Part shown: positions 1-7,126 of the stretch, piece after piece | Layout: the number at the start of each line of letters is the position of its first letter | Position numbering within the stretch: the stretch's first letter is position 1 | NCBI GenBank assembly: GCA_024685385.1 | Contig: JAIKVV010000015.1 | Location: 1-33,259, forward strand | Direction of reading: 5' to 3' | DNA length: 33,259 nt | DNA from: Saccharofermentans sp. | GTDB taxonomy: Bacteria; Bacillota; Clostridia; Saccharofermentanales; Saccharofermentanaceae | Position numbers and translations under genes: made by a program | Notes under the pieces: model-generated | Database searches by the model: none | Seen by the model: the letters and a program-made list of their open reading frames with translations, nothing else | Told to the model about the DNA's origin: nothing

Positions 1-110
1 CCGCAGGATGTCTTGCAAGCGGACTGGCAGGATGTCTGGCACTCGCCGCAGCCGCCGTTCTTCTCGGAAGCCTTAAGATCACGAGTCTCGATAGTTGTGA
101 TTCTCTTCAT
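1..110 (-). CDS. scfA: SCIFF ranthipeptide precursor (partial, C-terminus beyond window)
   Basis: This is the start of a small cysteine-rich peptide gene. The first 36 codons read MKRITTIETRDLKAS and then a Cys-rich core containing GGCGECQTSCQSACKTSC. This matches the Six-Cysteines-in-Forty-Five (SCIFF) family, whose core is nearly invariant across Clostridia. Five of the expected six cysteines (residues 21, 24, 28, 32, 36) are visible and the last lies outside. In the known family a radical SAM enzyme with a SPASM domain installs thioether bridges between Cys and non-alpha positions of acceptor residues. That maturase gene normally lies just downstream, here to the left of base 1. A GGAGG ribosome binding site sits about ten bases before the ATG at 110. 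The biological role of the mature peptide is unknown. Family assignment is near certain. Confidence 0.93.
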   Translation of the reverse strand, partial: MKRITTIETRDLKASEKNGGCGECQTSCQSACKTSC

Positions 111-141
111 TTCTTGTTTCCTCCATCTGTTAATAGGGCAA

Positions 142-1536
142 TTATACTCTTGATGAAGGCGAATCGTCAAGACAGCACAGGGTTCCGTCCCAGTCTCTGC
201 GGCCTGACAGTATGACCTGAGAACCGCTCCTTACGGAGTTTTTTACATATAGAAGCACATCTTCGCTGATCAGTTCTCCCGGGATCAGGACAGGCACTCC
301 CGGCGGATAGCAGAAAACATATTCTGCTGCGGTCCTGCCCGTGCATTGATCGAAGGGGACTTTTATCGCAGGTTTTGTCAGCGCTTCTCTGATGCTAAAA
401 GGCATGGTTCTTGCGGGAAGGTCGGGAATGCATGACTCTTCTTCCGGAAGAGAAAATTCCGGCAGGTCTGATGCAAGGATCGCATCCTTAAATCTTGTGA
501 GACTTTCCTTCGTATCGCCTGCGCCGGTCATGGCTATGAGATGAGTCTTATACATGGCTTCGCATTCGATATTGAAATTGCACCTCAGGTGACGTCCCAG
601 ACGGATACCGTCACAGATAAGGACGATGCGGGTCCTGTCCTTGGAATCAGAATCGTAGAGTCTGATGTTCTTAAGCCCGGATAAGGGACCGTAGATGACG
701 GAATCCAGCAAGTCTCCCCATTCATCGAAGGGGATCTTGCCTTCACGTATGTAATCGATGCAGGAGATCGCACCGTCTGACAGGACATAAGAAGGACTGG
801 ATGACTCAAAGACATCGATATAATGTTCTATCGCTGCCGTATCGATCTTATCGCTAAAGACATTAAGAGCTGCTGTCTGTGTCGGCGCGGGAAGGGTCTT
901 GTGGAGGCTTACGATATCAACGTCGCAGACGGGGGCAGGAAGGAACTTGTCCGTAAGCCCCAGATGCGCGCCGTGGGCCGAATCGATGATGAGAGGGATC
1001 CCCGCATTATCGGTGACCCGGAAGATCTCTTCCGTGTTGCTTACGATGCCTTCGTAAGTAGGTGAAGTTATCACGACACAGCAGATGCCGGGATCAGCTT
1101 CTATCGCTTCTTTTACGGTTTTTGCCGTGATTTCCAGGAAGAAAGGAACGCCTTCTTTCCTTTCGGGCTTAAGCCAGGTTATCATGCATCCCGAAAGTTC
1201 CACCGCATGAAGGACTGAGATGTGGCATGAGGAATGTAAGGCGATGACGCCGCCCGGTCTTGCAGCTGCCATTATGGCGGCAAGGATCGCTGCCGTGGCC
1301 CCGTTGACCGAAAAGTATGATTTCCGGGCATTATAGACTGCGGCCAGTTTATTCTCTGCTTCGGCAAAGATCCCCTTTGGCTTATGAAGGTTATCGAATC
1401 CTTCTATCTCCGTAATGTCGTAGGCGAAGATGTCATTGCCGAATGCGGGGTTTCTCTTATGTCCCGGCATGTGCATCGGCAGCGGTGAAGTTTCCGTATA
1501 TTCTTCTATCTTATGCTTGAGTCTGTCCTGTGTCAT
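142..1536 (-). CDS. Orn/Lys/Arg decarboxylase family protein (PLP fold type I)
   Basis: A 464-residue protein of the short Firmicutes branch of the Orn/Lys/Arg decarboxylases (YaaO/SpeA-like). These are PLP enzymes making cadaverine, agmatine or putrescine. The N-terminal signature PMHMPGHKRN (residues 20-29) is typical. The cofactor site shows D185 and H188 in IIDSAHGAH and the Schiff-base lysine K213 in SLHKTLPA. The length fits this branch, which lacks the N-terminal wing domain of the larger inducible enzymes. The start follows an AAGGAAAGG ribosome site. In many Firmicutes such a gene lies near tmk, holB or dnaX. Here it is about 3.4 kb beyond dnaX, downstream of a zinc-ribbon gene and upstream of the SCIFF gene. 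The substrate cannot be read from sequence; arginine or lysine is likely. Confidence 0.88.
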   Translation of the reverse strand: MTQDRLKHKIEEYTETSPLPMHMPGHKRNPAFGNDIFAYDITEIEGFDNLHKPKGIFAEAENKLAAVYNARKSYFSVNGATAAILAAIMAAARPGGVIALHSSCHISVLHAVELSGCMITWLKPERKEGVPFFLEITAKTVKEAIEADPGICCVVITSPTYEGIVSNTEEIFRVTDNAGIPLIIDSAHGAHLGLTDKFLPAPVCDVDIVSLHKTLPAPTQTAALNVFSDKIDTAAIEHYIDVFESSSPSYVLSDGAISCIDYIREGKIPFDEWGDLLDSVIYGPLSGLKNIRLYDSDSKDRTRIVLICDGIRLGRHLRCNFNIECEAMYKTHLIAMTGAGDTKESLTRFKDAILASDLPEFSLPEEESCIPDLPARTMPFSIREALTKPAIKVPFDQCTGRTAAEYVFCYPPGVPVLIPGELISEDVLLYVKNSVRSGSQVILSGRRDWDGTLCCLDDSPSSRV

Positions 1537-1544
1537 GGTCCTTT

Positions 1545-1587
1545 CCTTAAAAGAAACCCTGCCCCCTTAGGGTTTGCGGGAGCAGGG
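1545..1587 (-). terminator. Probable intrinsic terminator after the zinc-ribbon gene
   Basis: On the minus strand CCCTGC (1582-1587) pairs with GCAGGG (1557-1562), with an inner ACCCT/AGGGT stem possible. It is followed by TTTCTTTT. It lies between the stop of the gene at 1622 and the start of the decarboxylase gene. The U-run is interrupted, so strength is uncertain. Confidence 0.5.
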
Positions 1588-1621
1588 AAAAGAAATGGAG
1601 TAAAAATGATGAAGATCTTAA

Positions 1622-2455
1622 TTATGAGGGCTTCACTACCGTAAAGCTGTAACCTGATACAGTATCAGGATCCTCGTAGATTTCCTTCTGCATGTTGAGT
1701 GCTGTTGCGAGGAGCAGCGTGTAAGGGCAGAGCTTGCCGTCCAAGAGCTCCGTATCGGAAGCATAGCTAATTGCCTGAGCTTCGTCATCGGAAAGGAGCA
1801 TATACTGGGAAACCAGGAAGAGCGACCTTACGCCGACATGCATGTGAACGAGCTTGTTGTTGATCGTGTACTGAGAAGAATTGGATGAACTTGCTGAGAT
1901 ACGGCTTGAGAATGACAGGCCGAGAGCTGATGTAGCGGAGGAAGCGGTATTCTCTTCGAGGATGAAGAGAGGCTTGCCTTCGATACCTACCTTACCAACT
2001 TCGTGGAAGAGACCGATGATGATGGCAGACTCTTCGTCAAGCTGAGGCATGATCGTATCCTTGATCCTCAAGAGCTGCTTTGTAACTGCAACGCTCCTGA
2101 TGAGCAGGCCCTTCTCACAAGCCAAAGATCCTTTGACCTCTGCAGGTGCGGTGAGCCAGGATGTTCTGTTCTCGAGGAAATCGATGAAGTGATCGAATTC
2201 TGTCTTTCTCTTGATGACAGCAGCCTTGAGCTGGCCATAAAGTTCGTCAACATTGGAAGCGTTGACTTCTATCATGGGCATTATGCCGACAGCCTTCTCT
2301 GTCTTGCTTGCAGCTGCTGCGGATACTGCTGCTGATGCAGGAGTAACTGCGGCATCTGTACCGGCATTCTCAGCTTCGGTAAATGTGTACTTACACTTGG
2401 GGCATCTTATTGCCTGGTTTGCGATAACCATTCCGCAATCGGGACATTTCTTCAT
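1622..2455 (-). CDS. Zinc-ribbon protein with degenerate HD-like domain
   Basis: A 277-residue protein. It begins with a four-cysteine zinc ribbon (C4, C7, C18, C21) followed by an Ala/Thr-rich linker to about residue 60. The rest resembles the HD phosphohydrolase-like proteins of Firmicutes and phages: SLACEKGLLIRSVAV (110-124), GLFHEVGKVG (148-157), and a late segment containing LSDDEAQAISYASD where the family usually has a second conserved His. The positions where active HD proteins carry metal-binding His and Asp are changed here (R120 for His, E152 for the Asp of HD), so hydrolysis looks unlikely. I read it as a probable non-catalytic HD-fold protein; the ligand is unknown. AGGAGG lies eight bases before the ATG. 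It is monocistronic or leads weakly into the decarboxylase gene. Confidence 0.72.
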   Translation of the reverse strand: MKKCPDCGMVIANQAIRCPKCKYTFTEAENAGTDAAVTPASAAVSAAAASKTEKAVGIMPMIEVNASNVDELYGQLKAAVIKRKTEFDHFIDFLENRTSWLTAPAEVKGSLACEKGLLIRSVAVTKQLLRIKDTIMPQLDEESAIIIGLFHEVGKVGIEGKPLFILEENTASSATSALGLSFSSRISASSSNSSQYTINNKLVHMHVGVRSLFLVSQYMLLSDDEAQAISYASDTELLDGKLCPYTLLLATALNMQKEIYEDPDTVSGYSFTVVKPS

Positions 2456-2511
2456 TTTATTAGCCTCCTATAGTCAGACTAAACAAGTCAGTGCTGATAA
2501 TCGATACAGAT

Positions 2512-2540
2512 ATTTTACATCTTGAACAAAGAACATTCAA
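2512..2540 (-). promoter_or_regulatory. Predicted promoter of the zinc-ribbon gene
   Basis: On the minus strand TTGAAT (2535-2540) is separated by 17 bases from TAAAAT (2512-2517). Transcription would start near 2505, giving a leader of about 50 bases before the ATG at 2455. Confidence 0.55.
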
Positions 2541-2644
2541 CCGAAAAAATCGGCAGTTTAACCTTTATTTGCATTATTTTGGGCGAAAAACTGACTGTTT
2601 CGTATGGCGTGACACCCTGATTTTTCCGGCTCTTTCCTGAGCAG

Positions 2645-2710
2645 CGTGTGCAGAGACCGGAATTATCGTGTGCAGTTTTGCACACATTTTGCCCGTTTGC
2701 TGCACACACA
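2645..2710. promoter_or_regulatory. Symmetric array of four GTGTGCA half-sites (putative operator)
   Basis: Two direct CGTGTGCAG copies (GTGTGCA at 2646-2652 and 2668-2674) are followed by two inverted TGCACAC copies (2679-2685 and 2701-2707). Centres are spaced 22, 11 and 22 bases, so the array is symmetric about 2676.5 and the sites fall on about the same face of the helix. The inner pair forms a GTGTGCA-GTTT-TGCACAC palindrome. It lies in the divergent region between the zinc-ribbon gene and the gene at 2947. The binding protein is unknown. Confidence 0.5.
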
Positions 2711-2731
2711 TGATCGGCAGGATCCGGGTAT

Positions 2732-2765
2732 AAAAAAAGTCACTGACGAGGGGGAGTCAGTGACT
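2732..2765 (-). terminator. Strong minus-strand intrinsic terminator
   Basis: A perfect 10-bp stem (AGTCACTGAC at 2738-2747 with GTCAGTGACT at 2756-2765) and an 8-base loop is followed on the minus strand by seven T. It can end transcripts coming leftwards, either a small transcript starting near 2806 or read-through from the divIC operon antisense to the gene at 2947. Confidence 0.75.
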
Positions 2766-2767
2766 GT

Positions 2768-2812
2768 AAGGAGGGTGTTATGAAGTAAGGAACTATTACT
2801 TTAAACGCCCTC
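2768..2812 (+). other. Hairpin enclosing a strong ribosome site and a two-codon ORF
   Basis: AAGGAGGG (2768-2775) is followed after four bases by ATG AAG TAA (2780-2788). The whole can fold: GAGGGTGTT (2771-2779) pairs with AACGCCCTC (2804-2812) including one G-U pair, and AAGTAA (2783-2788) pairs with TTACTT (2796-2801). Function is unknown. It could be a minimal leader ORF or simply a structured untranslated RNA. Confidence 0.35.
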
Positions 2813-2887
2813 ATTATATATCGGGAACATGTTCGTTTTAGGCAAAAATGTGGTAAAAAAGAGGCAGGAGATGGGTAGTATTCTATC

Positions 2888-2896
2888 TGATATAAT
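2888..2896 (+). promoter_or_regulatory. Predicted extended -10 promoter for the gene at 2947
   Basis: TGATATAAT matches an extended -10 element (TGn plus TATAAT at 2891-2896). No good -35 is visible. Transcription would begin near 2903, about 44 bases before the ATG. Confidence 0.5.
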
Positions 2897-2946
2897 GATT
2901 CATATTGTAAGATAACAGCGAAAAACTATTGTTTCGGGAGTGGAAT

Positions 2947-3213
2947 ATGACAGTTCTTGAAGGAAGGCTTTTTACGGGCAATCTGGTAACGGAGATATAT
3001 ACGGTGGAGATGCCTGAAGACGACAGGCCTTTTTCCCAGAGACTGGAGACTGCGCTCGTGTCCCTTTGCGAAGCGCACGACATTCCCGTGCCCATGTGGA
3101 TGGCCAAGAATACCAAGGAGTTTGCGGCTTTCAGGCAGACGATATTTTTCGCGGACCAATACATCCAGAAGGTCCGCTTCGACAGATTTCAGATCAAGTT
3201 AACGGATATGTGA
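2947..3213 (+). CDS. Conserved small hypothetical protein
   Basis: An 88-residue protein. I chose the ATG at 2947, preceded by GGGAG six bases upstream, over an in-frame TTG at 2929. The sequence contains a conserved-looking core IPVPMWMAKNTKEFAAFRQT and ends KVRFDRFQIKL. This resembles small uncharacterised proteins common in gut and rumen Clostridia. No signal peptide, membrane segment or catalytic motif is evident. It is convergent with divIC; the two stop codons are separated by one base with no terminator between. Function unknown. Confidence 0.75.
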   Translation: MTVLEGRLFTGNLVTEIYTVEMPEDDRPFSQRLETALVSLCEAHDIPVPMWMAKNTKEFAAFRQTIFFADQYIQKVRFDRFQIKLTDM

Positions 3214-3214
3214 T

Positions 3215-3517
3215 TTACTGACCGTTCGTACGGAAGATTATCTCGCCGGGATAGACCATGTCGAGATTGCTGCGGGCGATACTGACGACATACTGGTCGT
3301 TGTTGCCGTATTCGGTCTGGGCATTGATTCTTGCGAGCTTATCGGAAAGAACGGACGCCTGGTTCTGCAAAGATCTGTTCTCGGAAGTAAGACGGGCTTT
3401 CTGCACCATTATGTTGTTGAAGCGGGTGATGCACATTACCGCGACAACGATGAATGCAATGAATATCAAAGCAGTAAGAAAAGATATTCCGCCTGATTTT
3501 CTTCTTATCTTTCTCAA
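3215..3517 (-). CDS. divIC: Septum formation initiator family protein (DivIC/FtsB-like)
   Basis: A 100-residue bitopic membrane protein: basic N-terminus (RKIRRKSGG), one transmembrane helix (about 10-32), a short coiled coil (about 34-65), then the family ending DMVYPGEIIF. DivIC pairs with FtsL in the division complex and acts in septal peptidoglycan synthesis. The start codon is TTG, supported by GGAGA eight bases upstream; no ATG in frame fits. It lies downstream of rqcP as in other Firmicutes, but without yabP and yabQ in between. Paralogues of this family are hard to separate by sequence, so the symbol rests partly on gene order. Confidence 0.82.
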   Translation of the reverse strand: MRKIRRKSGGISFLTALIFIAFIVVAVMCITRFNNIMVQKARLTSENRSLQNQASVLSDKLARINAQTEYGNNDQYVVSIARSNLDMVYPGEIIFRTNGQ

Positions 3518-3659
3518 GACCTGATTCTCCGTTCAAGATAATAAGGGAAAACTCTCCCTCGTTTAATATCTCACAACGTGAATTGGCGGACAATAAGTCG
3601 AAAGCAAACTTAAAACAAGTGTAATATTTCCGTCTTGAAAGTGTATTTTAAGGAAAAGA

Positions 3660-3920
3660 TCAGCAGTTATCCGGGGAATCCTCGATGAGCTCGTAAAGGG
3701 ACGTTGCATCGTCCTTGCGGACAATGTCGGGAGTTGAAAGGACCTTGAAAGAAACGGTTCCGTTACCGAAAAGGATGGATACGGTGTCGCCCGCCTTGAT
3801 CTGGCACGAAGGCTTGGCCGGTCTGCCGTTTACGCTGACTCTTCCTGCCGAACAGACGTCGTTGGCAACGGTCCTTCTCTTTATGACTCTGGATACTTTA
3901 AGGAATTTATCAAGCCTCAT
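3660..3920 (-). CDS. rqcP: S4-domain RNA-binding protein RqcP
   Basis: An 86-residue protein that is almost entirely an S4 domain: MRLDKFLKVSRVIKRRTVAND, then GRVSVNGRPAKPSCQIKAGD. RqcP (YabO, related to HslR) binds stalled 50S subunits and helps RqcH add alanine tails to nascent chains. Length and motif agree with the family. Its start overlaps the 3' end of recR by 11 bases, indicating translational coupling. Confidence 0.88.
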   Translation of the reverse strand: MRLDKFLKVSRVIKRRTVANDVCSAGRVSVNGRPAKPSCQIKAGDTVSILFGNGTVSFKVLSTPDIVRKDDATSLYELIEDSPDNC

Positions 3921-4524
3921 CGGTAAGCGTAATCCTCCCTTTAAGCGCGCTCGCGAGCGTAAGATCGTCCGCGTATTCGATGTCGGACCCCATCGGAAGA
4001 CCCGATGCGATGCGGGATACCTTGATGCCTGACGGCTTTAACATCCTCGAAAGGAAGAGAGCCGTTGCATTGCCTTCCGCTGTTTGGTTGGTCGCAACGA
4101 TGACTTCCTTTATCTCGGGGTGCTTGCCCAGTCTGTCAATGAGCTGGGCTATGGTGGTATCTTCGAGCGATCTGCTCTTTATGGGATCGAAAACGCCGTG
4201 CAGGACATGGTAGAGCCCCTTGTATTCGTGCATCCTCTCGAAAGTCGCAACGTCCTTGGGCGATTCCACGACCAGAAGGACCGACTTGTCCCTTTGGGGA
4301 TCCGAGCAGATGGGGCAGGGGTTGGAGTCCGTGAAGTTATAGCACACCGAACACTTCTTGGTGAGATTCCTTGCTTCGGATATCGCATCAAGAAGTGACT
4401 TTGTGTCCTCATCGGACATGTCGAGTATGTGGAAAGCAAGCTTCTGGGCTGACTTCCCGCCGATCCCGGGAAGAGAGCCGAGCTTTGCTATAAGGTTTTG
4501 TATGGAAGGTGAATATCTTGCCAT
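3910..4524 (-). CDS. recR: Recombination mediator RecR
   Basis: A 204-residue protein, the usual RecR length. It has the N-terminal helix-hairpin-helix (LGSLPGIGGKSAQKLAFHIL), a C4 zinc finger (C58, C61, C70, C73) and a Toprim domain starting at LLVVESPKDVATFE. The C-terminus holds the Walker-B-like GLPMGSDIEYAD segment. RecR works with RecO (and RecF) to load RecA on single-stranded DNA. It follows ybaB by six bases, the standard dnaX-ybaB-recR order. Confidence 0.96.
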   Translation of the reverse strand: MARYSPSIQNLIAKLGSLPGIGGKSAQKLAFHILDMSDEDTKSLLDAISEARNLTKKCSVCYNFTDSNPCPICSDPQRDKSVLLVVESPKDVATFERMHEYKGLYHVLHGVFDPIKSRSLEDTTIAQLIDRLGKHPEIKEVIVATNQTAEGNATALFLSRMLKPSGIKVSRIASGLPMGSDIEYADDLTLASALKGRITLTDEA

Positions 4525-4530
4525 GATTTA

Positions 4531-4872
4531 TCAGAAGGGAAGAGATACTCCGCCCGTGATGTTGTTCATCTTCTCTGCAGAGATCATGCCGACTTCATCG
4601 TTGGCCTGATTGACTGCTGCCGTAATGAGATCTGCGAGCATCTCGGGATCTTCGGGATCGATGACTTCCTTATCTATAACGAGATCGTAGATCTTGTGAT
4701 CGCCTCCGACTACGACCTTGACCTTGTCGCCGCCTGATGTGCCGGTGATACGAAGCTCATTTATCTCTTCTTTTGCTACTTCCAACTGTCTTTGCATCTT
4801 CTGGGCCTGTGCCATGAGGTTGTTCATGTTGCCTCCGCCAAATCCGCCCATTCCGCGATAGCCTTTTGCCAT
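4531..4872 (-). CDS. YbaB/EbfC family nucleoid-associated protein
   Basis: A 113-residue protein with a Gly/Met-rich N-terminus (GYRGMGGFGGGNMNNLM), a helix with MAQAQKMQRQLEVAKEE and the family core of VVVGGDHKIYDLVID. YbaB/EbfC proteins form tweezer-like dimers and bind DNA. It sits between dnaX and recR, as in most bacteria. Confidence 0.95.
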   Translation of the reverse strand: MAKGYRGMGGFGGGNMNNLMAQAQKMQRQLEVAKEEINELRITGTSGGDKVKVVVGGDHKIYDLVIDKEVIDPEDPEMLADLITAAVNQANDEVGMISAEKMNNITGGVSLPF

Positions 4873-4907
4873 TGCCTGATCCTCCGTTTGAAAACTTTAG
4901 TTTTGTT

Positions 4908-4916
4908 ATTATACCA
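4908..4916 (-). promoter_or_regulatory. Predicted internal promoter for ybaB-recR-rqcP
   Basis: In the 64-base dnaX-ybaB gap the minus strand carries TGGTATAAT, an extended -10 (TATAAT at 4908-4913). A small dyad, GAGC-AAAT-GCTC, lies just upstream. The -35 is poor. Confidence 0.4.
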
Positions 4917-4936
4917 GAGCATTTGCTCCGGACTTA

Positions 4937-7057
4937 TCATTCCTCATCGCCGAACTTGATGGTGGTGGGAATGTCAAGATCGTTTGCCAGATCGATCACT
5001 TCCTGGCGGCTCGCCATGATCTCTTCCGTTCTTTTGCGCTCTTCTTCTTTTGCCTCGGCATTTCTGTAGACCGCTTCGGTGCAAAGATAGAAATGCTCGA
5101 CTCCTTCGATCCTGTCCTTGACTGAGGAAGACACATCCCTTATGCCGGGCACGCTCCTTAAGTTGATCATGAGCTTCTCGTCTTTGTTTTCGAAGACCGC
5201 ATATGCGCTGTCACCGATCACGTTAAGAGAAGTTGACGAGAGCTGGCTTCCCAGATTGCCGCCTATGTCCTCAAGGATGGAAGTCCATACCTCGTTGAGG
5301 TTTATCTTTTCGGAAGAGATCTTGGCAGGTCTTACGCCGTGGCTTGTCGGTTGAACGATGAGTCCGCCGTTATCGAACGCCTGAGCCACATGTGACTGCC
5401 TTTGAACGCCTTTATCCTCTGCTTCTTCCTTATCTTCCTTGGGCTCGTCTTCTGTTATCACATCGTCAAGAAATGAATCCGAAAGTCCGGCGAGAGTCTT
5501 GGGCTTATCTTCTTTTTTCTCTTCCGTTTTTTCTTCCGGCTTCTTGTCTCCAAAGAGATTGAGACGGCTCTTAAAGTCAGCAAGAGGGTCGGGATCGGAT
5601 CCTTCTTCCGTAATGACCGTTTCCGTCTTGGCAGGATCTTCCGTCTTCTCTTCGGGCTTTGCCGTAGTTTCGGGTTTTATTATGTTGTTGGGCCTTCTGA
5701 GCCAGGCAGGCATAGGAGGTTCTTTCTTGGCTTCTTCAGGCTTTTCTTCTTTTTTTTCTTCAGGGGCTTTCTCTTCAGCAGTTTCTTTCTTTTCTTCTGC
5801 CTTTGATTCTTCGGGCGGGTCGGCCTTTACGGGCTCTGCTTTTACTTCTGCTGCAGGACTTTCTGCTTTCTTTTCCTCGGCGAAAGAGATGCTCTTGGCA
5901 GCCTCTGCCTGGAGTTTCGTGAAATCCGGCATTGCGAGCGGCACGGGTTCTATCTTGGATTTTCTGCCGCAGAGCCTGATCATGAGGATATCAAAATTGG
6001 CATCCATCGCGCCCGCTCTTCTCATGGCGGCATTCTCATCGTAGAGATACTTGATGAAGCCCGTGAGAGTCTCGGCAGATGCTTTGTTTGCGACTGTATA
6101 CATCTGCTGCAGGACATCCGGGGAGTAAGCCAGCTGCTTCGAAGGATCCGGAAGGACTCTTATCACGAGAAGGTCTCTCATGTAGTTTGCAAGATCGGTC
6201 GTGAAGTGCACGAGGTCACGGCCCGAGTGATGGAGTTCGGAACAGAGAGTAAGGAGATCCTTCATGTTGCCGTCGATCAGGGCCGTGCTGATCTTGAAGA
6301 GGAAATCGGTATCCACGACGCCGACTACGTCCTCAACATCCTTTACGGTGATCTCCCTGTTGCGCCCGTCGTTTATGACCGCAACCTGGTCCAGCATGGT
6401 GATGGCATCACGGAGGGCGCCGTCTGCGAGCATTGCGAGCTTTAATAGGGCCTGATCTTCAGCCTTGATGCCTTCGCCTTTGCATATGATCTTAAGCCTT
6501 GAAGCAATGAGATCGGGGAGGATCCTCTTGAAAGAGAATCTCAAGCATCTTGATACGATGGTATTGGGAACCTGATGGAGTTCCGTGGTCGCGAAAATGA
6601 ATATCGCATGTGCCGGCGGTTCCTCCAGAGTCTTGAGGAGGGCATTGAAGCCGGCCGTCGAGATCATGTGGACCTCGTCGATTATATAGACCTTGTAGCG
6701 TGACGTGGCGGGAGCGAAGCTCACCTCATCACAGATCTTCCTGATGTTGTCTACGCCGTTGTTGGATGCGCCGTCGATCTCGATTACGTCCATTCCGGTG
6801 CCGTCGAGGATCGCCTTGCATGAAGCGCACTCGTTGCAGGGGTTGCCGTTTACGGGATGCATGCAGTTTACGGCCCTTGCAAAGACACGGGCGATGGTTG
6901 TCTTACCCGTACCTCTCTGACCGCAGAAAAGATAAGCATGACCGATCTTGCCGGTCTTGACCGACTGCCTCAGCGCGGCTATCGGCGCTTCCTGTCCTAC
7001 GATGTCATCGAAAACCTGAGGCCTGTATTTGGTATATAGCGCTACATATCTTTCCAT
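4937..7057 (-). CDS. dnaX: DNA polymerase III subunit gamma/tau
   Basis: A 706-residue clamp-loader ATPase. The N-terminal AAA+ module has Walker A GQRGTGKTT (46-54), a zinc module (C65, C74, C77, C80), Walker B IIDEVH and the sensor-1 region IFIFATTELHQVPNTI. Domain III follows to about residue 370. A long Glu/Lys/Pro-rich linker (about 380-570) leads to the tau-specific C-terminus. I start at ATG 7057, with AAAGGGG eight bases upstream; an in-frame GTG at 7066 would leave no spacing to that site. The linker contains an A8 run where a -1 shift would give a 440-residue gamma-like product. First gene of the operon, downstream of the SRP RNA. Confidence 0.97.
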   Translation of the reverse strand: MERYVALYTKYRPQVFDDIVGQEAPIAALRQSVKTGKIGHAYLFCGQRGTGKTTIARVFARAVNCMHPVNGNPCNECASCKAILDGTGMDVIEIDGASNNGVDNIRKICDEVSFAPATSRYKVYIIDEVHMISTAGFNALLKTLEEPPAHAIFIFATTELHQVPNTIVSRCLRFSFKRILPDLIASRLKIICKGEGIKAEDQALLKLAMLADGALRDAITMLDQVAVINDGRNREITVKDVEDVVGVVDTDFLFKISTALIDGNMKDLLTLCSELHHSGRDLVHFTTDLANYMRDLLVIRVLPDPSKQLAYSPDVLQQMYTVANKASAETLTGFIKYLYDENAAMRRAGAMDANFDILMIRLCGRKSKIEPVPLAMPDFTKLQAEAAKSISFAEEKKAESPAAEVKAEPVKADPPEESKAEEKKETAEEKAPEEKKEEKPEEAKKEPPMPAWLRRPNNIIKPETTAKPEEKTEDPAKTETVITEEGSDPDPLADFKSRLNLFGDKKPEEKTEEKKEDKPKTLAGLSDSFLDDVITEDEPKEDKEEAEDKGVQRQSHVAQAFDNGGLIVQPTSHGVRPAKISSEKINLNEVWTSILEDIGGNLGSQLSSTSLNVIGDSAYAVFENKDEKLMINLRSVPGIRDVSSSVKDRIEGVEHFYLCTEAVYRNAEAKEEERKRTEEIMASRQEVIDLANDLDIPTTIKFGDEE
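5736..5758 (-). other. Possible programmed frameshift or slippage site in dnaX
   Basis: On the minus strand eight consecutive A (5750-5757) cover codons GAA AAA AAA, which contains the slippery heptamer A AAA AAA in the zero frame (codons 435 and 436 are the two AAA). A -1 shift, or transcriptional insertion of one A, reads AGA AGA AAA GCC TGA, stopping at 5736 and giving 440 residues. No AGGGG-like stimulator is seen upstream. Confidence 0.4.
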
Positions 7058-7126
7058 CGGATACACCCCTTTACGGTCCTGACTCTTATAACATTATATA
7101 TAAAAGTCGACCGATAAATAAAAAAA

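Noticed and set aside
2515..2709. Minus-strand open frame of 64 codons
   Set aside because: It lies over the operator array and promoter region, has no ribosome site and no recognisable features.
2825..2834. GAACATGTTC palindrome resembling a LexA box
   Set aside because: The Gram-positive LexA box needs four bases between GAAC and GTTC; here there are two. No SOS gene is adjacent.
5439..6044. Long Ser-rich open frame opposite dnaX
   Set aside because: It mirrors the Glu/Lys-rich tau linker on the other strand; no ribosome site and low complexity.
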